In this document: positions 16,238-25,730 of the stretch, piece by piece
Numbering within the stretch: the stretch's first letter is position 1
How the letters are laid out: the number at the start of each line of letters is the position of its first letter
Source of the DNA: UBA3941 sp002385665
Lineage (GTDB): Bacteria > Bacillota > Clostridia > Caldicoprobacterales > UBA3941
NCBI GenBank assembly: GCA_050949255.1
Contig: JBMNFJ010000017.1
Span: 1 to 64,000, forward strand
Reading direction: 5' to 3'
Length of the DNA: 64,000 nt
The notes under the pieces: generated by a model
The model's database searches: none
What the model was told of the DNA's origin: nothing
What the model saw: the letters and a program-made list of their open reading frames with translations, nothing else
Program-made: the position numbers and the translations under genes

Positions 16238-17332
16238 TTATACCACCCTGTCCATGGCCTTGGGCTTGGCAAAAATCATCCGTCCCGCGGCAGTCTGGAG
16301 GACACTGGTTACCAGAACGTCGATGCTTTCTCCTACATATTTTTTACCGCCGTCCACCACTATCATGGTTCCGTCATCCAGGTAGGCTATACCCTGCCCC
16401 ATCTCCTTACCGTCCTTTATCACCTGTACCAACATCTCTTCGCCGGGCAGGACCACCGGCTTCAAGGCGTTAGCCAGTTCGTTAATGTTAAGTACGGGCA
16501 CTCCCTGAAATTCTGCCACCTTGTTGAGGTTATAGTCGTTGGTTATAACCATGCCCTTTAAGATCTGCCCCAGCTTTAAGAGCTTGCTGTCCACCTCCTG
16601 CACATCGTCAATATCCTTTTCATAGATGCGCACCGGTATGTCCAGCTCCTTTTGGATCTGGTTCAGGATATCAAGGCCCCTGCGGCCACGGTTTCTCTTC
16701 AGGGCATCGGAGGAATCGGCTATATGCCTGAGCTCCTCCAGGACAAAGGCAGGTATGACAAGGGGACCTTCCACAAACCCGGTCTTGCAGATATCAAAAA
16801 TCCGGCCGTCGATGATTACGCTGGTATCCAAAATCTTGGGTCGACTGGATATGACCTCGTGCCCGTGGCGATCCTTTCGAACCTTCTGCAACAGATCCGA
16901 CCAATCCAGCTCCCTCCACCTCTTGGTGGTAACGCTTATACCCAGGTAGCCGAAGAATAGGTAGATTAAAATCGTAAGTATAAGGGCCAGCCACCCTATT
17001 TGAATTTGTCTAAAGGGGATAGTCACTAAATAAGAAACAAAAAGACCAACTATAAGACCTGAAACCCCAAATAAGATATCGGTAACCGGAACTTCCTGCA
17101 GTTTGTGTTCTACCAGTTTAATAAAGTCTACGGTGAATTGTATCAGTCTGTTCGAAAGGACAAAGAATAATAATCCAAATACGATGCCGAATAAGGTATA
17201 AATAACGATATCCTGATATCCAATAAGCTCGATACCCCTGTCAGCCAGGATGGGGACCGTTGTCCAAGCCAGGGCCATGCCGACGGAAACACCTACCAGA
17301 CCAAGGATGATCCTTATTACTCTCCTCAGCAT
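16238..17332 (-). CDS. YacL-type membrane PIN/TRAM domain protein
   Basis: A 364-residue membrane protein with four N-terminal helices (residues about 1-115, including VIRIILGLVGVSVGMALAW), a PIN-fold domain starting at PKILDTSVIIDGRIFDI with its acidic residues, and a C-terminal TRAM RNA-binding domain (LANALKPVVLPGEEMLVQVIKDGKE). PIN domains are usually ribonucleases, but the substrate of this family is not established. I chose the ATG at 17332 because GGAGGTGAT precedes it directly. The neighbour order carD-yacL-ispD-ispF is the usual Firmicutes arrangement. Confidence 0.92.
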   Translation of the reverse strand: MLRRVIRIILGLVGVSVGMALAWTTVPILADRGIELIGYQDIVIYTLFGIVFGLLFFVLSNRLIQFTVDFIKLVEHKLQEVPVTDILFGVSGLIVGLFVSYLVTIPFRQIQIGWLALILTILIYLFFGYLGISVTTKRWRELDWSDLLQKVRKDRHGHEVISSRPKILDTSVIIDGRIFDICKTGFVEGPLVIPAFVLEELRHIADSSDALKRNRGRRGLDILNQIQKELDIPVRIYEKDIDDVQEVDSKLLKLGQILKGMVITNDYNLNKVAEFQGVPVLNINELANALKPVVLPGEEMLVQVIKDGKEMGQGIAYLDDGTMIVVDGGKKYVGESIDVLVTSVLQTAAGRMIFAKPKAMDRVV

Positions 17333-17507
17333 TTGATCACCTCCCTCTTCTATTATTAACATTATAACAGATATTTAAACGGGACACACATATATTTTTC
17401 CTCTATTTGTAACTTATACCATTTTATCTGTATGAAAAATATATGCCCCTGGGGCAAGTAAATCAATAATGTCGGCTATTTTATGTGTTTTTGATAGGAT
17501 TGCTTAG

Positions 17508-17532
17508 AAAAAAAAGCGCCTTTCAGACGCTT
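17508..17532 (-). terminator. Terminator of carD
   Basis: Minus strand: AAGCGTC and GGCGCTT pair around TGAAA with one mismatch, followed by eight U. The stem overlaps the carD stop codon. Confidence 0.85.
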
Positions 17533-18011
17533 TCACCTTCGATGATGCTATCCACCAATGCAGTGATTTCCTCTTCTTCAGCATCTTTGGATAGGACCAG
17601 TTCGCTGATTAAAATCTGTCTGGCGTTGCTGAGCATTTTACGCTCTGCCGTGGACAGACCCTTTTCATGATCCCTGATCATAAGATTTCGCACTACCTCT
17701 GCAACCTCGTATATATCTCCGCTCTTCATCTTTTCCATATTTTGACGATATCTCTTATTCCAATTGGAAGACATCTTCGACTTGTCGCCGGCCAAAAATG
17801 CAACTACCTTATCCACCTCTTCATTGGAAATGACTTCCCGAATGCCAACTTGTTCTACGTTTGAGGTGGGGATCATGACCTTCATATCACCGACCGGGAA
17901 TCTGAGAATGTAATAACTCTGTTTTTCCCCCAGGATCTCCTTCTCCTCAATGCCTTCGATGATACCAGCACCGTGCATCGGATAAACCACCTTATCTCCT
18001 ATATCAAACAT
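17523..18011 (-). CDS. carD: CarD/CdnL family RNA-polymerase-binding transcription regulator
   Basis: A 162-residue protein expected to bind the RNA polymerase beta subunit and stabilise open promoter complexes. The N-terminal Tudor-like domain begins MFDIGDKVVYPMHGAG and continues to about residue 60 with GDMKVMIP. The C-terminal helical domain contains SSNWNKRYRQNMEKMKSGD and KGLSTAERKMLSNARQIL, both family hallmarks. I chose the ATG at 18011 (GGGAGG upstream); the frame extends further but without a site. Own terminator at its 3' end. Confidence 0.95.
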   Translation of the reverse strand: MFDIGDKVVYPMHGAGIIEGIEEKEILGEKQSYYILRFPVGDMKVMIPTSNVEQVGIREVISNEEVDKVVAFLAGDKSKMSSNWNKRYRQNMEKMKSGDIYEVAEVVRNLMIRDHEKGLSTAERKMLSNARQILISELVLSKDAEEEEITALVDSIIEGESV

Positions 18012-18133
18012 GAACGATGCCTCCCTTAATATATTTAACATTATAACTATACCATAAAGGAAGGCATTTGTCAATAAACTGTACATTGTAGCACGATGAT
18101 ATTCATTTGTCAACACGAATTATTAAAATCTTT

Positions 18134-18523
18134 TCAGGCCGGAACCACGATAAACTCCACATCCCGCAGTCTTCTCTTCAGTTGTTTGATTATCTCCCCT
18201 TCTCTGCCGGACTGGGTATTGGCTGACTCGCCCAGTACCAGGATCCCAATATTGTGCTTTTGGGTAAAGTCGGTTAAAACCTCCACTACCTCGTTGGAAC
18301 GCAATACCGTCATCTCGGCACCTACCTGTTTTGATATGTCAAACAGGTAATCGAGAGCCTCCCCTTCCTTGGGATTGCCCAAAAAATTCTCCCCTATGGG
18401 AGCTACGTGAATTACATGGGGCTTTCCCCCCCTCTTTTTGGATACGTCGTATCCCATTCTAATGAGCCTTTCACAGGAAATCTGGCGGGTTACACAAATC
18501 AATACGTTTAGCGATCTTCCCAT
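18134..18523 (-). CDS. Small UspA-like (universal-stress-type) protein
   Basis: A 129-residue cytoplasmic protein with the alpha/beta adenine-nucleotide hydrolase-like fold: strand NVLICVTRQ at the start, then a helix (CERLIRMGYDVSKK), strand HVIHVAP, and near the end NIGILVLGES, which resembles the nucleotide-site loop. It resembles the Usp segment of KdpD-type kinases. The function is unknown. It sits between radA and carD, exactly where most Firmicutes carry the diadenylate cyclase gene disA, which is absent here. Confidence 0.75.
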   Translation of the reverse strand: MGRSLNVLICVTRQISCERLIRMGYDVSKKRGGKPHVIHVAPIGENFLGNPKEGEALDYLFDISKQVGAEMTVLRSNEVVEVLTDFTQKHNIGILVLGESANTQSGREGEIIKQLKRRLRDVEFIVVPA

Positions 18524-18570
18524 CTGTACCCCCCTTGCCTTCTTATATCATAAATAAAATAATAAAATGT

Positions 18571-19938
18571 CTATAGAACAATACTTAGTGCCTGAGCCAC
18601 GGTGTCCACTCCGATGATATCTATATCCTTTATCCTGTCCAATCCCTTCAGGTTGGCCCTGGGAATCAGGCAGGTGGTAAAACCCAGTTTTCTGCATTCC
18701 AGAATCCGCTTTTCTACCTGGCTGATGCCCCTTACCTCCCCGGTAAGCCCTACCTCTCCCATAATACACAGGTGGTGATCGATGGGGACATTCCTGAAGC
18801 TGGAGGCTATGGAGCAGACTACAGCCAAATCCGCTGCCGGCTCATCTATCTTTATACCCCCGGCAACATTAATATAGGCATCCTGGTCGTAAAGGCGCAT
18901 GCCTACCTTTTTTTCAAGGACTGCAAGGAGCAGCACCACCCTGTTGTAGTCTATCCCGGTGGACATCCTCCGGGGCATACCAAAAGCCGTGGTGCTGATT
19001 AGCGCCTGGATCTCCACCAGCATGGGCCTTGTGCCCTCCATACTGCACAGTACAGCAGAGCCGGACATGCCCTGAGTCCGCTCTGAAAGGAGGTGTTCCG
19101 ACGGGTTCATTATCTCCACCAAGCCCTTTTCTCCCATTTCAAATATGCCTATCTCGTTGGTGGATCCAAACCGGTTCTTTACGCCCCTCAGGATCCTGTA
19201 GGTATGGTGACGGTCCCCCTCGAAGTAGAGGACGGTGTCCACCATATGCTCCAAAACCCTGGGCCCCGCGATGGCCCCCTCCTTGGTAACGTGGCCTACC
19301 ACAAAGACGGTCATGTCGCTCTTCTTGGCCAGCCCCATCAAGGTGGCGGTTACCTCCCTGACCTGGCTAACGCTGCCCGGGGCGGAGCTCAAGGCCGGAT
19401 TATACATGGTCTGAATGGAATCTATCATCAGGAAACGGGGCTTTTCATTCTCCACATGGGCCAGAATAACGTCTATGTTGGTCTCTGCCACCAGGCGAAG
19501 GCTTTTGGAGGATACCCCCAGCCTGTTGGCCCGCATCTTTATCTGGCGGGCGGATTCCTCCCCGGAGGCATAGAGTATTGTATCCCCGCCCTTTCCCAGG
19601 GATTCGCATATCTGAAGTATCAGGGTGGATTTCCCGATGCCGGGATCCCCGCCTATGAGGATGAGGGACCCCTTTACAACGCCCCCGCCAAGGACCCTGT
19701 CCAGTTCCTCAAGTCCCGTGCTCTCCCGGTGCTCCTCCAGGAGGGAGACCTCCTCCAGGCTGACGGGACGGCTAAGGCCGGCAGCTCCCTGGGCTAAGCC
19801 CTGGCTTCTTTTATCGGCGGGCTGCTCTATCTCCTCCACCATGGTGTTCCATTCATTGCAGGAGGGGCACTTGCCCATCCATCTGACGGATTCGTACCCG
19901 CATTCCTGGCATACAAAAACTCTCTTCAGCTTGGCCAT
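18571..19938 (-). CDS. radA: DNA repair protein RadA
   Basis: A RecA-like branch-migration ATPase for recombinational repair, 455 residues as usual. The zinc finger (CQECGYESVRWMGKCPSC) is at residues 10-27, the Walker A GDPGIGKST at about 98, the RadA-specific KNRFGST at about 254, and a C-terminal Lon-protease-like domain (GGIKIDEPAADLAVV, GEVGLTGEVR) follows. It lies downstream of clpC, separated by 198 bp holding a REP-like hairpin, so it may have its own promoter. Confidence 0.97.
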   Translation of the reverse strand: MAKLKRVFVCQECGYESVRWMGKCPSCNEWNTMVEEIEQPADKRSQGLAQGAAGLSRPVSLEEVSLLEEHRESTGLEELDRVLGGGVVKGSLILIGGDPGIGKSTLILQICESLGKGGDTILYASGEESARQIKMRANRLGVSSKSLRLVAETNIDVILAHVENEKPRFLMIDSIQTMYNPALSSAPGSVSQVREVTATLMGLAKKSDMTVFVVGHVTKEGAIAGPRVLEHMVDTVLYFEGDRHHTYRILRGVKNRFGSTNEIGIFEMGEKGLVEIMNPSEHLLSERTQGMSGSAVLCSMEGTRPMLVEIQALISTTAFGMPRRMSTGIDYNRVVLLLAVLEKKVGMRLYDQDAYINVAGGIKIDEPAADLAVVCSIASSFRNVPIDHHLCIMGEVGLTGEVRGISQVEKRILECRKLGFTTCLIPRANLKGLDRIKDIDIIGVDTVAQALSIVL

Positions 19939-20047
19939 CTATTGTTTTAGCTCCCATTTCTCATTTGCTTTTTCCGGCTTTTCAATAAGGTTACATATTA
20001 ATTATATCATATCCGCAGGCAAATTTATATAAGATTTCATCCCCCAG

Positions 20048-20100
20048 GCACAAGGGAACGATTCCCCTGTGCTATCTGAAGGAAAACAGAGGAACCGTCC
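20048..20100. repeat. REP-like hairpin between clpC and radA
   Basis: GCACAAGGGAA and TTCCCCTGTGC pair around CGA with one bulge (20048-20072), and GAACCGTCC follows at 20092. The GAACCGTCC word also occurs in the hairpin at 42584-42629, as in repeat families spread by REP-associated Y1 transposases. No such transposase is in this window. Confidence 0.5.
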
Positions 20101-20136
20101 TTAAAAACCAATATAGGGAATTATCCTTTGGACCGG

Positions 20137-22572
20137 TTAGATCTTCTTAAATACCAGCTTGTCGTTTTCGACGTCTATCAGGACCTTATCGCCTACGGAT
20201 ATTCTGCCGGCCAGGATTTCCTCCGACAGGTTATCCTCCACCGTGCGCTGGATAGCTCTTCTTAGGGGTCTTGCCCCGTAAACAGGGTCGAAGCCCTCTT
20301 TTGCCATATAATCCTTGGCCGCATCGCTGATCTCCAGGTGGATATCCCTTTGCTTCAGCCTGTCTATGGCGTTCTGCAGCATAAGGGGTACTATCTGCCT
20401 CAGGTGCTCGTCGTCCAGGGAATGGAATACAATTACCTCGTCGATCCGGTTTATAAACTCGGGCCTGAAGGTTCTCTTGAGCTCTTCCAGGATGTTCTCC
20501 TTCATCTTCTCGTATTCGCTGTCCACCCTGTCCTCGGCGGGTGAGAAGCCCAGAGTCCTCTGCTTGCGGATGGTATGGGCCCCTACATTTGATGTCATGA
20601 CTATTACGGCGTTTCTAAAGTCCACCAGCCTGCCCTTGGCATCCGTCAGCCTTCCGTCCTCCAGAATCTGAAGGAGGATGTTGAATACGTCGGGATGGGC
20701 CTTCTCTATCTCATCCAGGAGGATAACGGAATAGGGCTTTCTCCTTACCTTTTCCGTCAGCTGACCCCCTTCATCATAGCCCACATATCCGGGAGGGGAA
20801 CCTACCAGCCTGGATACGGTGTGTCTTTCCATGTACTCGGACATATCGATGCGGATCAAGGCATCCTCGTCGCCAAACAGGGCTTCACCAAGGGCCTTGC
20901 ACAGCTCCGTCTTGCCAACCCCGGTAGGACCCAGGAAGATAAAGGAGCCGACCGGCCTTCTGGGATCCTTCAGCCCCACCCTGGCCCTCCTTATGGCCCG
21001 GGCTACGGCATGGACGGCTTCATCCTGACCTATTACCCTCCTGTGGAGGATCTCCTCCATGTTGAGAAGCCTGTCGGATTCCTCCTCCGTCAGCTTCACC
21101 ACGGGGACCCCCGTCCAGCTGGATACGATCTCGGCTATCTCCTGCTCACCCACGATCCCGGTTCCGGTGGCGTGGCTGGTCTTCCATTTTGTCTTTTCGG
21201 CCTCAATTTCTTCCTTTACCTTTTGCTCCTGATCCCGCAGCTGGGCAGCCTTCTCGAAGTTTTGGTTGGCTACCGCCTCTTCCTTTTCCTTGCGGATATC
21301 CTCCAGCTGCTTCTCCAGGTTCTTAAGATCCGGTGGAGCGGTATAGGTCTGCAGCCTCAGCCTGGAGGCAGCCTCATCTATCAGGTCTATGGCCTTATCC
21401 GGGAGGAACCGGTCAGTTATATACCTATCCGACAAGGTGGCCGCCGCCTCTATGGCTTCGTCGCTTATCCTCACCTTGTGATGGGCCTCATAGCGATCCC
21501 TTAAACCCCTTAGAATCTGTATGGTCTCTTCTACGCTGGGCTCCCCGACCATTACGGGCAGGAAGCGCCGCTCCAGGGCCGAATCCTTTTCCACGTGCTT
21601 TTGGTATTCGTCCAGAGTGGTGGCCCCGATGGCCTGGATCTCTCCACGGGACAGGGCCGGCTTCAGGATATTGGAGGCGTCTATGGCCCCTTCCGCCGCT
21701 CCTGCACCGATTATGGTGTGCATCTCATCTATAAAAAGGATGATATCCTTGGATTCCTTTATCTCGGCCATAACGGATTTCAGCCGCTCTTCAAATTCTC
21801 CCCTGTACTTGGCTCCCGCTACCATGCCGGAAAGATCCAATGTCACTACCCTTTTGCCCTTTAAGAGCTCCGGGATATTTCCCTCGGCAATCCTTTGGGC
21901 CAGGCCCTCGGCCACGGCGGTCTTACCCACACCGGGCTCGCCAATGAGGACCGGGTTGTTCTTGGTTCTGCGGCTCAGGATCTGGACAACCCTTTCGATC
22001 TCCTTTTCTCTACCTATGACAGGGTCCAGCTTGCCCTCCCTGGCCATCTCGGTAAGATCAGTTCCGAATTGGTCCAGGTTGGGGGTATCGCTCTTGCCAC
22101 TGGGGGAACCCCCTTGATGGGTCTCGGTGCCCTCCTCCTGGAGGATCTTCATAACAAGGGCCCTTACCTTTTCAAGGTCCACACCGGCATCCTTCATTAT
22201 CCTGGCCGCAACACCCTCGCCCTCTCTTATAAGGGCCAGGAGAAGGTGTTCCGTGCCGACGTAATTATGGCCCAGGTTTCTGGCCTCATAAAAGCTGAGC
22301 TCCATTACCCTCTTGGTTCTGGGGGTATAGCCAAAGCCTTCGCTGAAGTTGTAGTTCCCCTTACCCACCAGCCTTACTATATATTCTCTCATTTTATCAA
22401 TTTCCATGCCCAGATCCGCCAGGACCTTAGCGGCTGCTCCGCCTTCTTCCCGGAGCAGTCCCAGGAGGAGATGTTCGGTTCCGACGTAATTGTGCCCTAT
22501 GTTCCGGGCCTCTTCCTGGGCGTATAACAATGCTTTTTGTGCTCTCTCTGTAAATCTACCGAAAAACGCCAT
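20137..22572 (-). CDS. clpC: ATP-dependent Clp protease ATPase subunit ClpC
   Basis: Hsp100 unfoldase that feeds substrates to ClpP, with McsB-marked proteins among its targets. The 811 residues show two N-terminal repeats (each opening with an A..EA...GHNYVGTEHLLLGL pattern, residues 1-145), the first AAA+ module with GEPGVGKT near 210, a UVR-like middle segment (about residues 420-455), and the second AAA+ module with GPTGVGKT near 547, then the C-terminal domain. Normal length. Fourth gene of the ctsR operon, so under CtsR control. Confidence 0.98.
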   Translation of the reverse strand: MAFFGRFTERAQKALLYAQEEARNIGHNYVGTEHLLLGLLREEGGAAAKVLADLGMEIDKMREYIVRLVGKGNYNFSEGFGYTPRTKRVMELSFYEARNLGHNYVGTEHLLLALIREGEGVAARIMKDAGVDLEKVRALVMKILQEEGTETHQGGSPSGKSDTPNLDQFGTDLTEMAREGKLDPVIGREKEIERVVQILSRRTKNNPVLIGEPGVGKTAVAEGLAQRIAEGNIPELLKGKRVVTLDLSGMVAGAKYRGEFEERLKSVMAEIKESKDIILFIDEMHTIIGAGAAEGAIDASNILKPALSRGEIQAIGATTLDEYQKHVEKDSALERRFLPVMVGEPSVEETIQILRGLRDRYEAHHKVRISDEAIEAAATLSDRYITDRFLPDKAIDLIDEAASRLRLQTYTAPPDLKNLEKQLEDIRKEKEEAVANQNFEKAAQLRDQEQKVKEEIEAEKTKWKTSHATGTGIVGEQEIAEIVSSWTGVPVVKLTEEESDRLLNMEEILHRRVIGQDEAVHAVARAIRRARVGLKDPRRPVGSFIFLGPTGVGKTELCKALGEALFGDEDALIRIDMSEYMERHTVSRLVGSPPGYVGYDEGGQLTEKVRRKPYSVILLDEIEKAHPDVFNILLQILEDGRLTDAKGRLVDFRNAVIVMTSNVGAHTIRKQRTLGFSPAEDRVDSEYEKMKENILEELKRTFRPEFINRIDEVIVFHSLDDEHLRQIVPLMLQNAIDRLKQRDIHLEISDAAKDYMAKEGFDPVYGARPLRRAIQRTVEDNLSEEILAGRISVGDKVLIDVENDKLVFKKI

Positions 22573-22600
22573 TTTCGTACCTCCGTTCTCTATATAATCT

Positions 22601-23626
22601 CTATTGTCTCAGTTTCTCGGCGACAACCCTGGCCCTCACCTCATCCAAATCCTTGATGGCCGTATCACCGTCCCGGTATTTCTTCAGGTGGGCAGGCTGC
22701 CCCATGACCATCAGTTCGTTAATGGTACTTATATCTACGTTAGGTATTATACCCATCTCTACTCCCAACCTAACCTTGGACAACAGACTCATAAACTCGT
22801 TTAGATCCATTACCCTGGCATGGGTCATGGTACCATAGGCCCTCCATATGCCGTCTTCAAAGTGTACCCTGCCCCTTTCCATAACCCTGCGCCTGGCCTC
22901 TTTCTCCTTATCCACTATCTGTTTTGTGACCACTTCCAGGCTCATGATGATCTCCTCTTCCGATGCACCCAGGGTTATCTGATTGGATATCTGATAGATG
23001 TCCCCTATGGCTTCGCTTCCTTCACCGTACAGGCCCCTGACCGCTACCCCGATCTTGGGCAGGGTCTGGATTATGGCCTTCATCTGGCCTGTGCCCACCA
23101 GAAGGGGTAGGTGCATCATCACCGATGCCCTCATGCCGGTGCCCAGGTTTGTAGGACAACAGGTCAGATACCCCAGATCAGCATCATAGGCATAGGGCAA
23201 TTGCCCCTCCAGGACATCATCTATTCTATTTAAGTACTCCAGAGCCTTCCTCAGCTGATAGCCGGGAAAGATGCACTGCATCCTTATATGGTCCTCTTCA
23301 TTGACCATGATGCTGCATATCTCTTCCCTGTTTATCAGGATGGCAGACCTTTCGGGGTTTTCCAGAAGATCCGGACTTGCCAGATGCTTTTCCACCAGGA
23401 TTTCCCTGTCCGTAGGAGCCAGATCCCCCATGGCTAAAAACTGGTATTGGGACCTGATGGGCGAACCCTGGCCCGAGACGCTCCGGTGTACCCGGTGTAT
23501 AACGGAATCCGTCATGGACTTATCAGCTATAGAGGGGAAAGGGGTGTCGGACAGATTCCTGGCCAGTCGAACACGACTGCTGAGTACTACGTCCCCCAAG
23601 GGACCTGTATCGTTAATCCAGCTCAT
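22601..23626 (-). CDS. mcsB: Protein arginine kinase McsB
   Basis: Phosphorylates arginines on proteins to mark them for ClpCP degradation and to inactivate CtsR. Related to guanido kinases: SSRVRLARNL near residue 16, NEEDHIRMQ near 120, the catalytic Cys in CCPTNLGTGMRASVM (about residue 165), and RGLYGEGSEA near 206. Length 341 is close to the B. subtilis protein. It begins three bases after the mcsA stop, indicating coupling; clpC follows after 28 bp. Confidence 0.97.
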   Translation of the reverse strand: MSWINDTGPLGDVVLSSRVRLARNLSDTPFPSIADKSMTDSVIHRVHRSVSGQGSPIRSQYQFLAMGDLAPTDREILVEKHLASPDLLENPERSAILINREEICSIMVNEEDHIRMQCIFPGYQLRKALEYLNRIDDVLEGQLPYAYDADLGYLTCCPTNLGTGMRASVMMHLPLLVGTGQMKAIIQTLPKIGVAVRGLYGEGSEAIGDIYQISNQITLGASEEEIIMSLEVVTKQIVDKEKEARRRVMERGRVHFEDGIWRAYGTMTHARVMDLNEFMSLLSKVRLGVEMGIIPNVDISTINELMVMGQPAHLKKYRDGDTAIKDLDEVRARVVAEKLRQ

Positions 23627-23629
23627 AGC

Positions 23630-24142
23630 CTATCCCCCCTGCTCCTGTTTCTTTTCCAGTTGCTTTATGCGGTCCCTGATCCTGGCCGCTTCTTCATAGG
23701 CCTCTATATTTATGGCACTCTGCAGCTGCCTTTTCAGATCCTCTATCTCCTTATTGGTGTTGAGCCTTGCGCCATGGCTTGCAGGAACCTTTCCGGTATG
23801 GCGGGTGGCCCCGCCTTGTATCCTCTTTATTATTGGGTGTATTTCATCTTTAAATACCCTGTAGCAGTTATCGCAGCCAAACCGGCCGATCTCTTTAAAC
23901 TGCCTGTAATCCATCCCACACTTGTCGCACCTTAAGGTGGGGATGGTATCGGCTGCCCTGGTAGGTTTTATGGGATTTAAGAATCCGGCCATAAAATCAT
24001 TTATGGATATGGGTGAAAACCAATTCAGGTCCTCCCTCTCACCGGCGCAACTTTGGCATAGGTGCAGCTCGGTCTTTATGTTGTTAACGATCTTGGTCAC
24101 ATGAACCGTCGCAGGATTCTTCTTGCATTCCTGACATAACAT
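23630..24142 (-). CDS. mcsA: McsA, zinc-binding activator of McsB
   Basis: A 170-residue adaptor with two visible zinc-binding groups, CQEC...CQSC (residues 3-34) and CDKC...CDNC (about 77-101), and a C-terminal UVR motif (NTNKEIEDLKRQLQSAI and RIRDRIKQLE). It activates McsB and modulates CtsR in heat and oxidative stress. Located between ctsR and mcsB as in nearly all Firmicutes with this operon. Normal features; no anomalies seen. Confidence 0.96.
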   Translation of the reverse strand: MLCQECKKNPATVHVTKIVNNIKTELHLCQSCAGEREDLNWFSPISINDFMAGFLNPIKPTRAADTIPTLRCDKCGMDYRQFKEIGRFGCDNCYRVFKDEIHPIIKRIQGGATRHTGKVPASHGARLNTNKEIEDLKRQLQSAINIEAYEEAARIRDRIKQLEKKQEQGG

Positions 24143-24157
24143 CTTTATTCCCTCCCA

Positions 24158-24631
24158 TCAAAGATCCTTACCCTGGGTCTTGAGGACTGCCACCAGCATA
24201 GCCCTGAGCATGTTTGCCCTGATTACGCCTCTTACATTGGTGGGGATACCGATGACTTTGTCCATAAGCCCAGCCTCCATGATAGCAGCCTCCCTCGCAT
24301 TAATTATACCCCTCTCCAATATGTTTGTAACAATGTCCTTTGCTTCCTGCTGGGATATGGTTGTACCAATCCGCTTATTAATGAGGTATAACAGGTAATC
24401 GTCTTCGTCCAGATCCAGCTTGACGATGCGGACAAAACCGCCGCCGCCCCTTCGGCTCTCTATATAATATCCCCTGTCCAAAGAAAACCTGGTGGCCAGC
24501 ACATAGTTTATCTGGGAGGGTGCACATTCAAAGTATTCGGCCAGCTCGTTTCTCTGAAACTCCAGCTCGCCTTCGCTCTGTTTTATCAAGGATTTTATGA
24601 ATTCTTCTATTACGTCACTAAGCCTGGCCAT
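24158..24631 (-). CDS. ctsR: Transcriptional repressor CtsR
   Basis: Represses class III heat-shock genes and is heat-labile through its glycine-rich wing. The 157 residues include the winged helix (LAEYFECAPSQINYVL) and the wing SRRGGGGFVRI near residue 60, where the tetraglycine thermosensor is intact. The C-terminal dimerisation domain follows. I chose the ATG at 24631 (AAAGGGAGTGAT upstream). Its operator overlaps the region just upstream, so the operon is autoregulated. Confidence 0.97.
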   Translation of the reverse strand: MARLSDVIEEFIKSLIKQSEGELEFQRNELAEYFECAPSQINYVLATRFSLDRGYYIESRRGGGGFVRIVKLDLDEDDYLLYLINKRIGTTISQQEAKDIVTNILERGIINAREAAIMEAGLMDKVIGIPTNVRGVIRANMLRAMLVAVLKTQGKDL

Positions 24632-24649
24632 TACAATCACTCCCTTTCT

Positions 24650-24682
24650 TTTGACCATCTTTGACCTTCATCTTATATTATA
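24650..24682 (-). promoter_or_regulatory. CtsR operator and promoter of the ctsR operon
   Basis: Minus strand: two perfect GGTCAAA heptads separated by three bases (plus-strand 24650-24666), the known CtsR binding pattern. A TATAAT -10 box lies at 24677-24682. No strong -35 is visible. The operator covers the transcription start region, fitting repression. Confidence 0.92.
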
Positions 24683-24789
24683 CCTAATAGAAGTGAAAAT
24701 ATAAGTCGGGAATTAATTGGTTTAATTCTGTCTGGTGTGAAAAAATGGGATTATCTTTATTTATCTATAATATTCATAGAATTGCTGAG

Positions 24790-25428
24790 TTATTCATCTA
24801 TTTCTCCGATGTTAAGCCTTCTTACAGCCCCTTTGATAGTCTCCCAATCGAAGCCCCTCCTGGCCAGGGCTGCGCCTATCTTGTGCATTTGCTCCCTGGG
24901 CTCAAGGTTTCTGTACCGCTTGGCATATTTCAAGGCCAGGGCGTGGGCCCGGTCCTCCTCCTGATCCTGGGTGATTCTACCAAGGTGTTCTTCAATTACC
25001 TCATCCTCCACCCCTTTGTAGATCAGCTCCCTTTTTATCATGGCCTTCCCCATGGGCTTTGAGGCCATCCTGCCGGCCACCCAATCCCGGGCAAAGGCGG
25101 AATCGTCTATATAGCCGTATCCTTTAAGCTTATCTATGGTCTCATCTATAACATCCCCGTCAAAGCCCTTACCTTCCAGGTAGGTTATCATTTCCTTCTG
25201 GCTGCGGCTCCTATATCCCAGGTACCTTAAGGCCATCTCAAGGGCCTTTTTGGCATCGTCCTCCCTGGCCAGCTGGGCCAGTTTCTCGGAGTCCACCTCT
25301 ATACCCTCTTTCAGGCCATGCCTAATGATCAGCTCATCGAAGAGGCCCAGCCACTCACCGTCGTCGAAGTGGAGGGTGTAGCGATTTTTGCTGCGCTTTT
25401 GCCTTTCGATTGTTACTATCCGCTTCAT
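24790..25428 (-). CDS. recX: Regulatory protein RecX
   Basis: Modulates RecA filaments. About 212 residues with three tandem three-helix repeats, for example ALRYLGYRSRSQKEMITYL, IDKLKGYGYIDDSAFARDWV and the C-terminal YAKRYRNLEPREQMHKIGAALARRGF. I chose the ATG at 25428, preceded by AGGAGG at seven bases. RecA itself is not in the window. The gene lies between ftsH and ctsR, separated from ftsH by the largest repeat composite of the window. Confidence 0.9.
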   Translation of the reverse strand: MKRIVTIERQKRSKNRYTLHFDDGEWLGLFDELIIRHGLKEGIEVDSEKLAQLAREDDAKKALEMALRYLGYRSRSQKEMITYLEGKGFDGDVIDETIDKLKGYGYIDDSAFARDWVAGRMASKPMGKAMIKRELIYKGVEDEVIEEHLGRITQDQEEDRAHALALKYAKRYRNLEPREQMHKIGAALARRGFDWETIKGAVRRLNIGEIDE

Positions 25429-25559
25429 CCTAGGTCCTCCTCTTATCATTATTCTCTATTGCGGGGGAGAATTCTAATAATCGAGTTATGTCTGTAACTA
25501 CAATCATAATGGCTATTGATCCATAATGTCTATTGATCGAAAAGTTAGATATTTTTATG

Positions 25560-25701
25560 GGAGGATGGTTTATTCCGGCTGCCTCCAAATCACATCGGGG
25601 AGCTGCCTTACAGGTCCCGTCTCTGATGGATTATTAGCGGCACTCCCCTTAGAGGTCTTTCTTTTGGGTCGTTGGAGTCTGCCTCCACAAATCCATCCTC
25701 C
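25560..25701 (+). repeat. Repeat A, full 142-bp copy 2
   Basis: Outer stem GGAGGATGG (25560) and CCATCCTCC (25693). Second stem CTCCAA (25583-25588) and TTGGAG (25672-25677). Third stem GGGGAG-C-TGCC (25597-25607) and GGCA-CTCCCC (25639-25648). Same length as copies at 10832 and 61561. Confidence 0.88.
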
Positions 25702-25730
25702 TTAGCAGCTGACCTGATATAGCGTGTATC

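Noticed and set aside
20695..21504. 269-codon plus-strand frame opposite clpC
   Set aside because: Antisense shadow of ClpC caused by codon bias; no domain or ribosome site recognised.
25560..25701. Repeat A as a simple intrinsic terminator
   Set aside because: No U-run follows on either strand and true terminators are found separately nearby; the multi-stem fold is more complex than needed.
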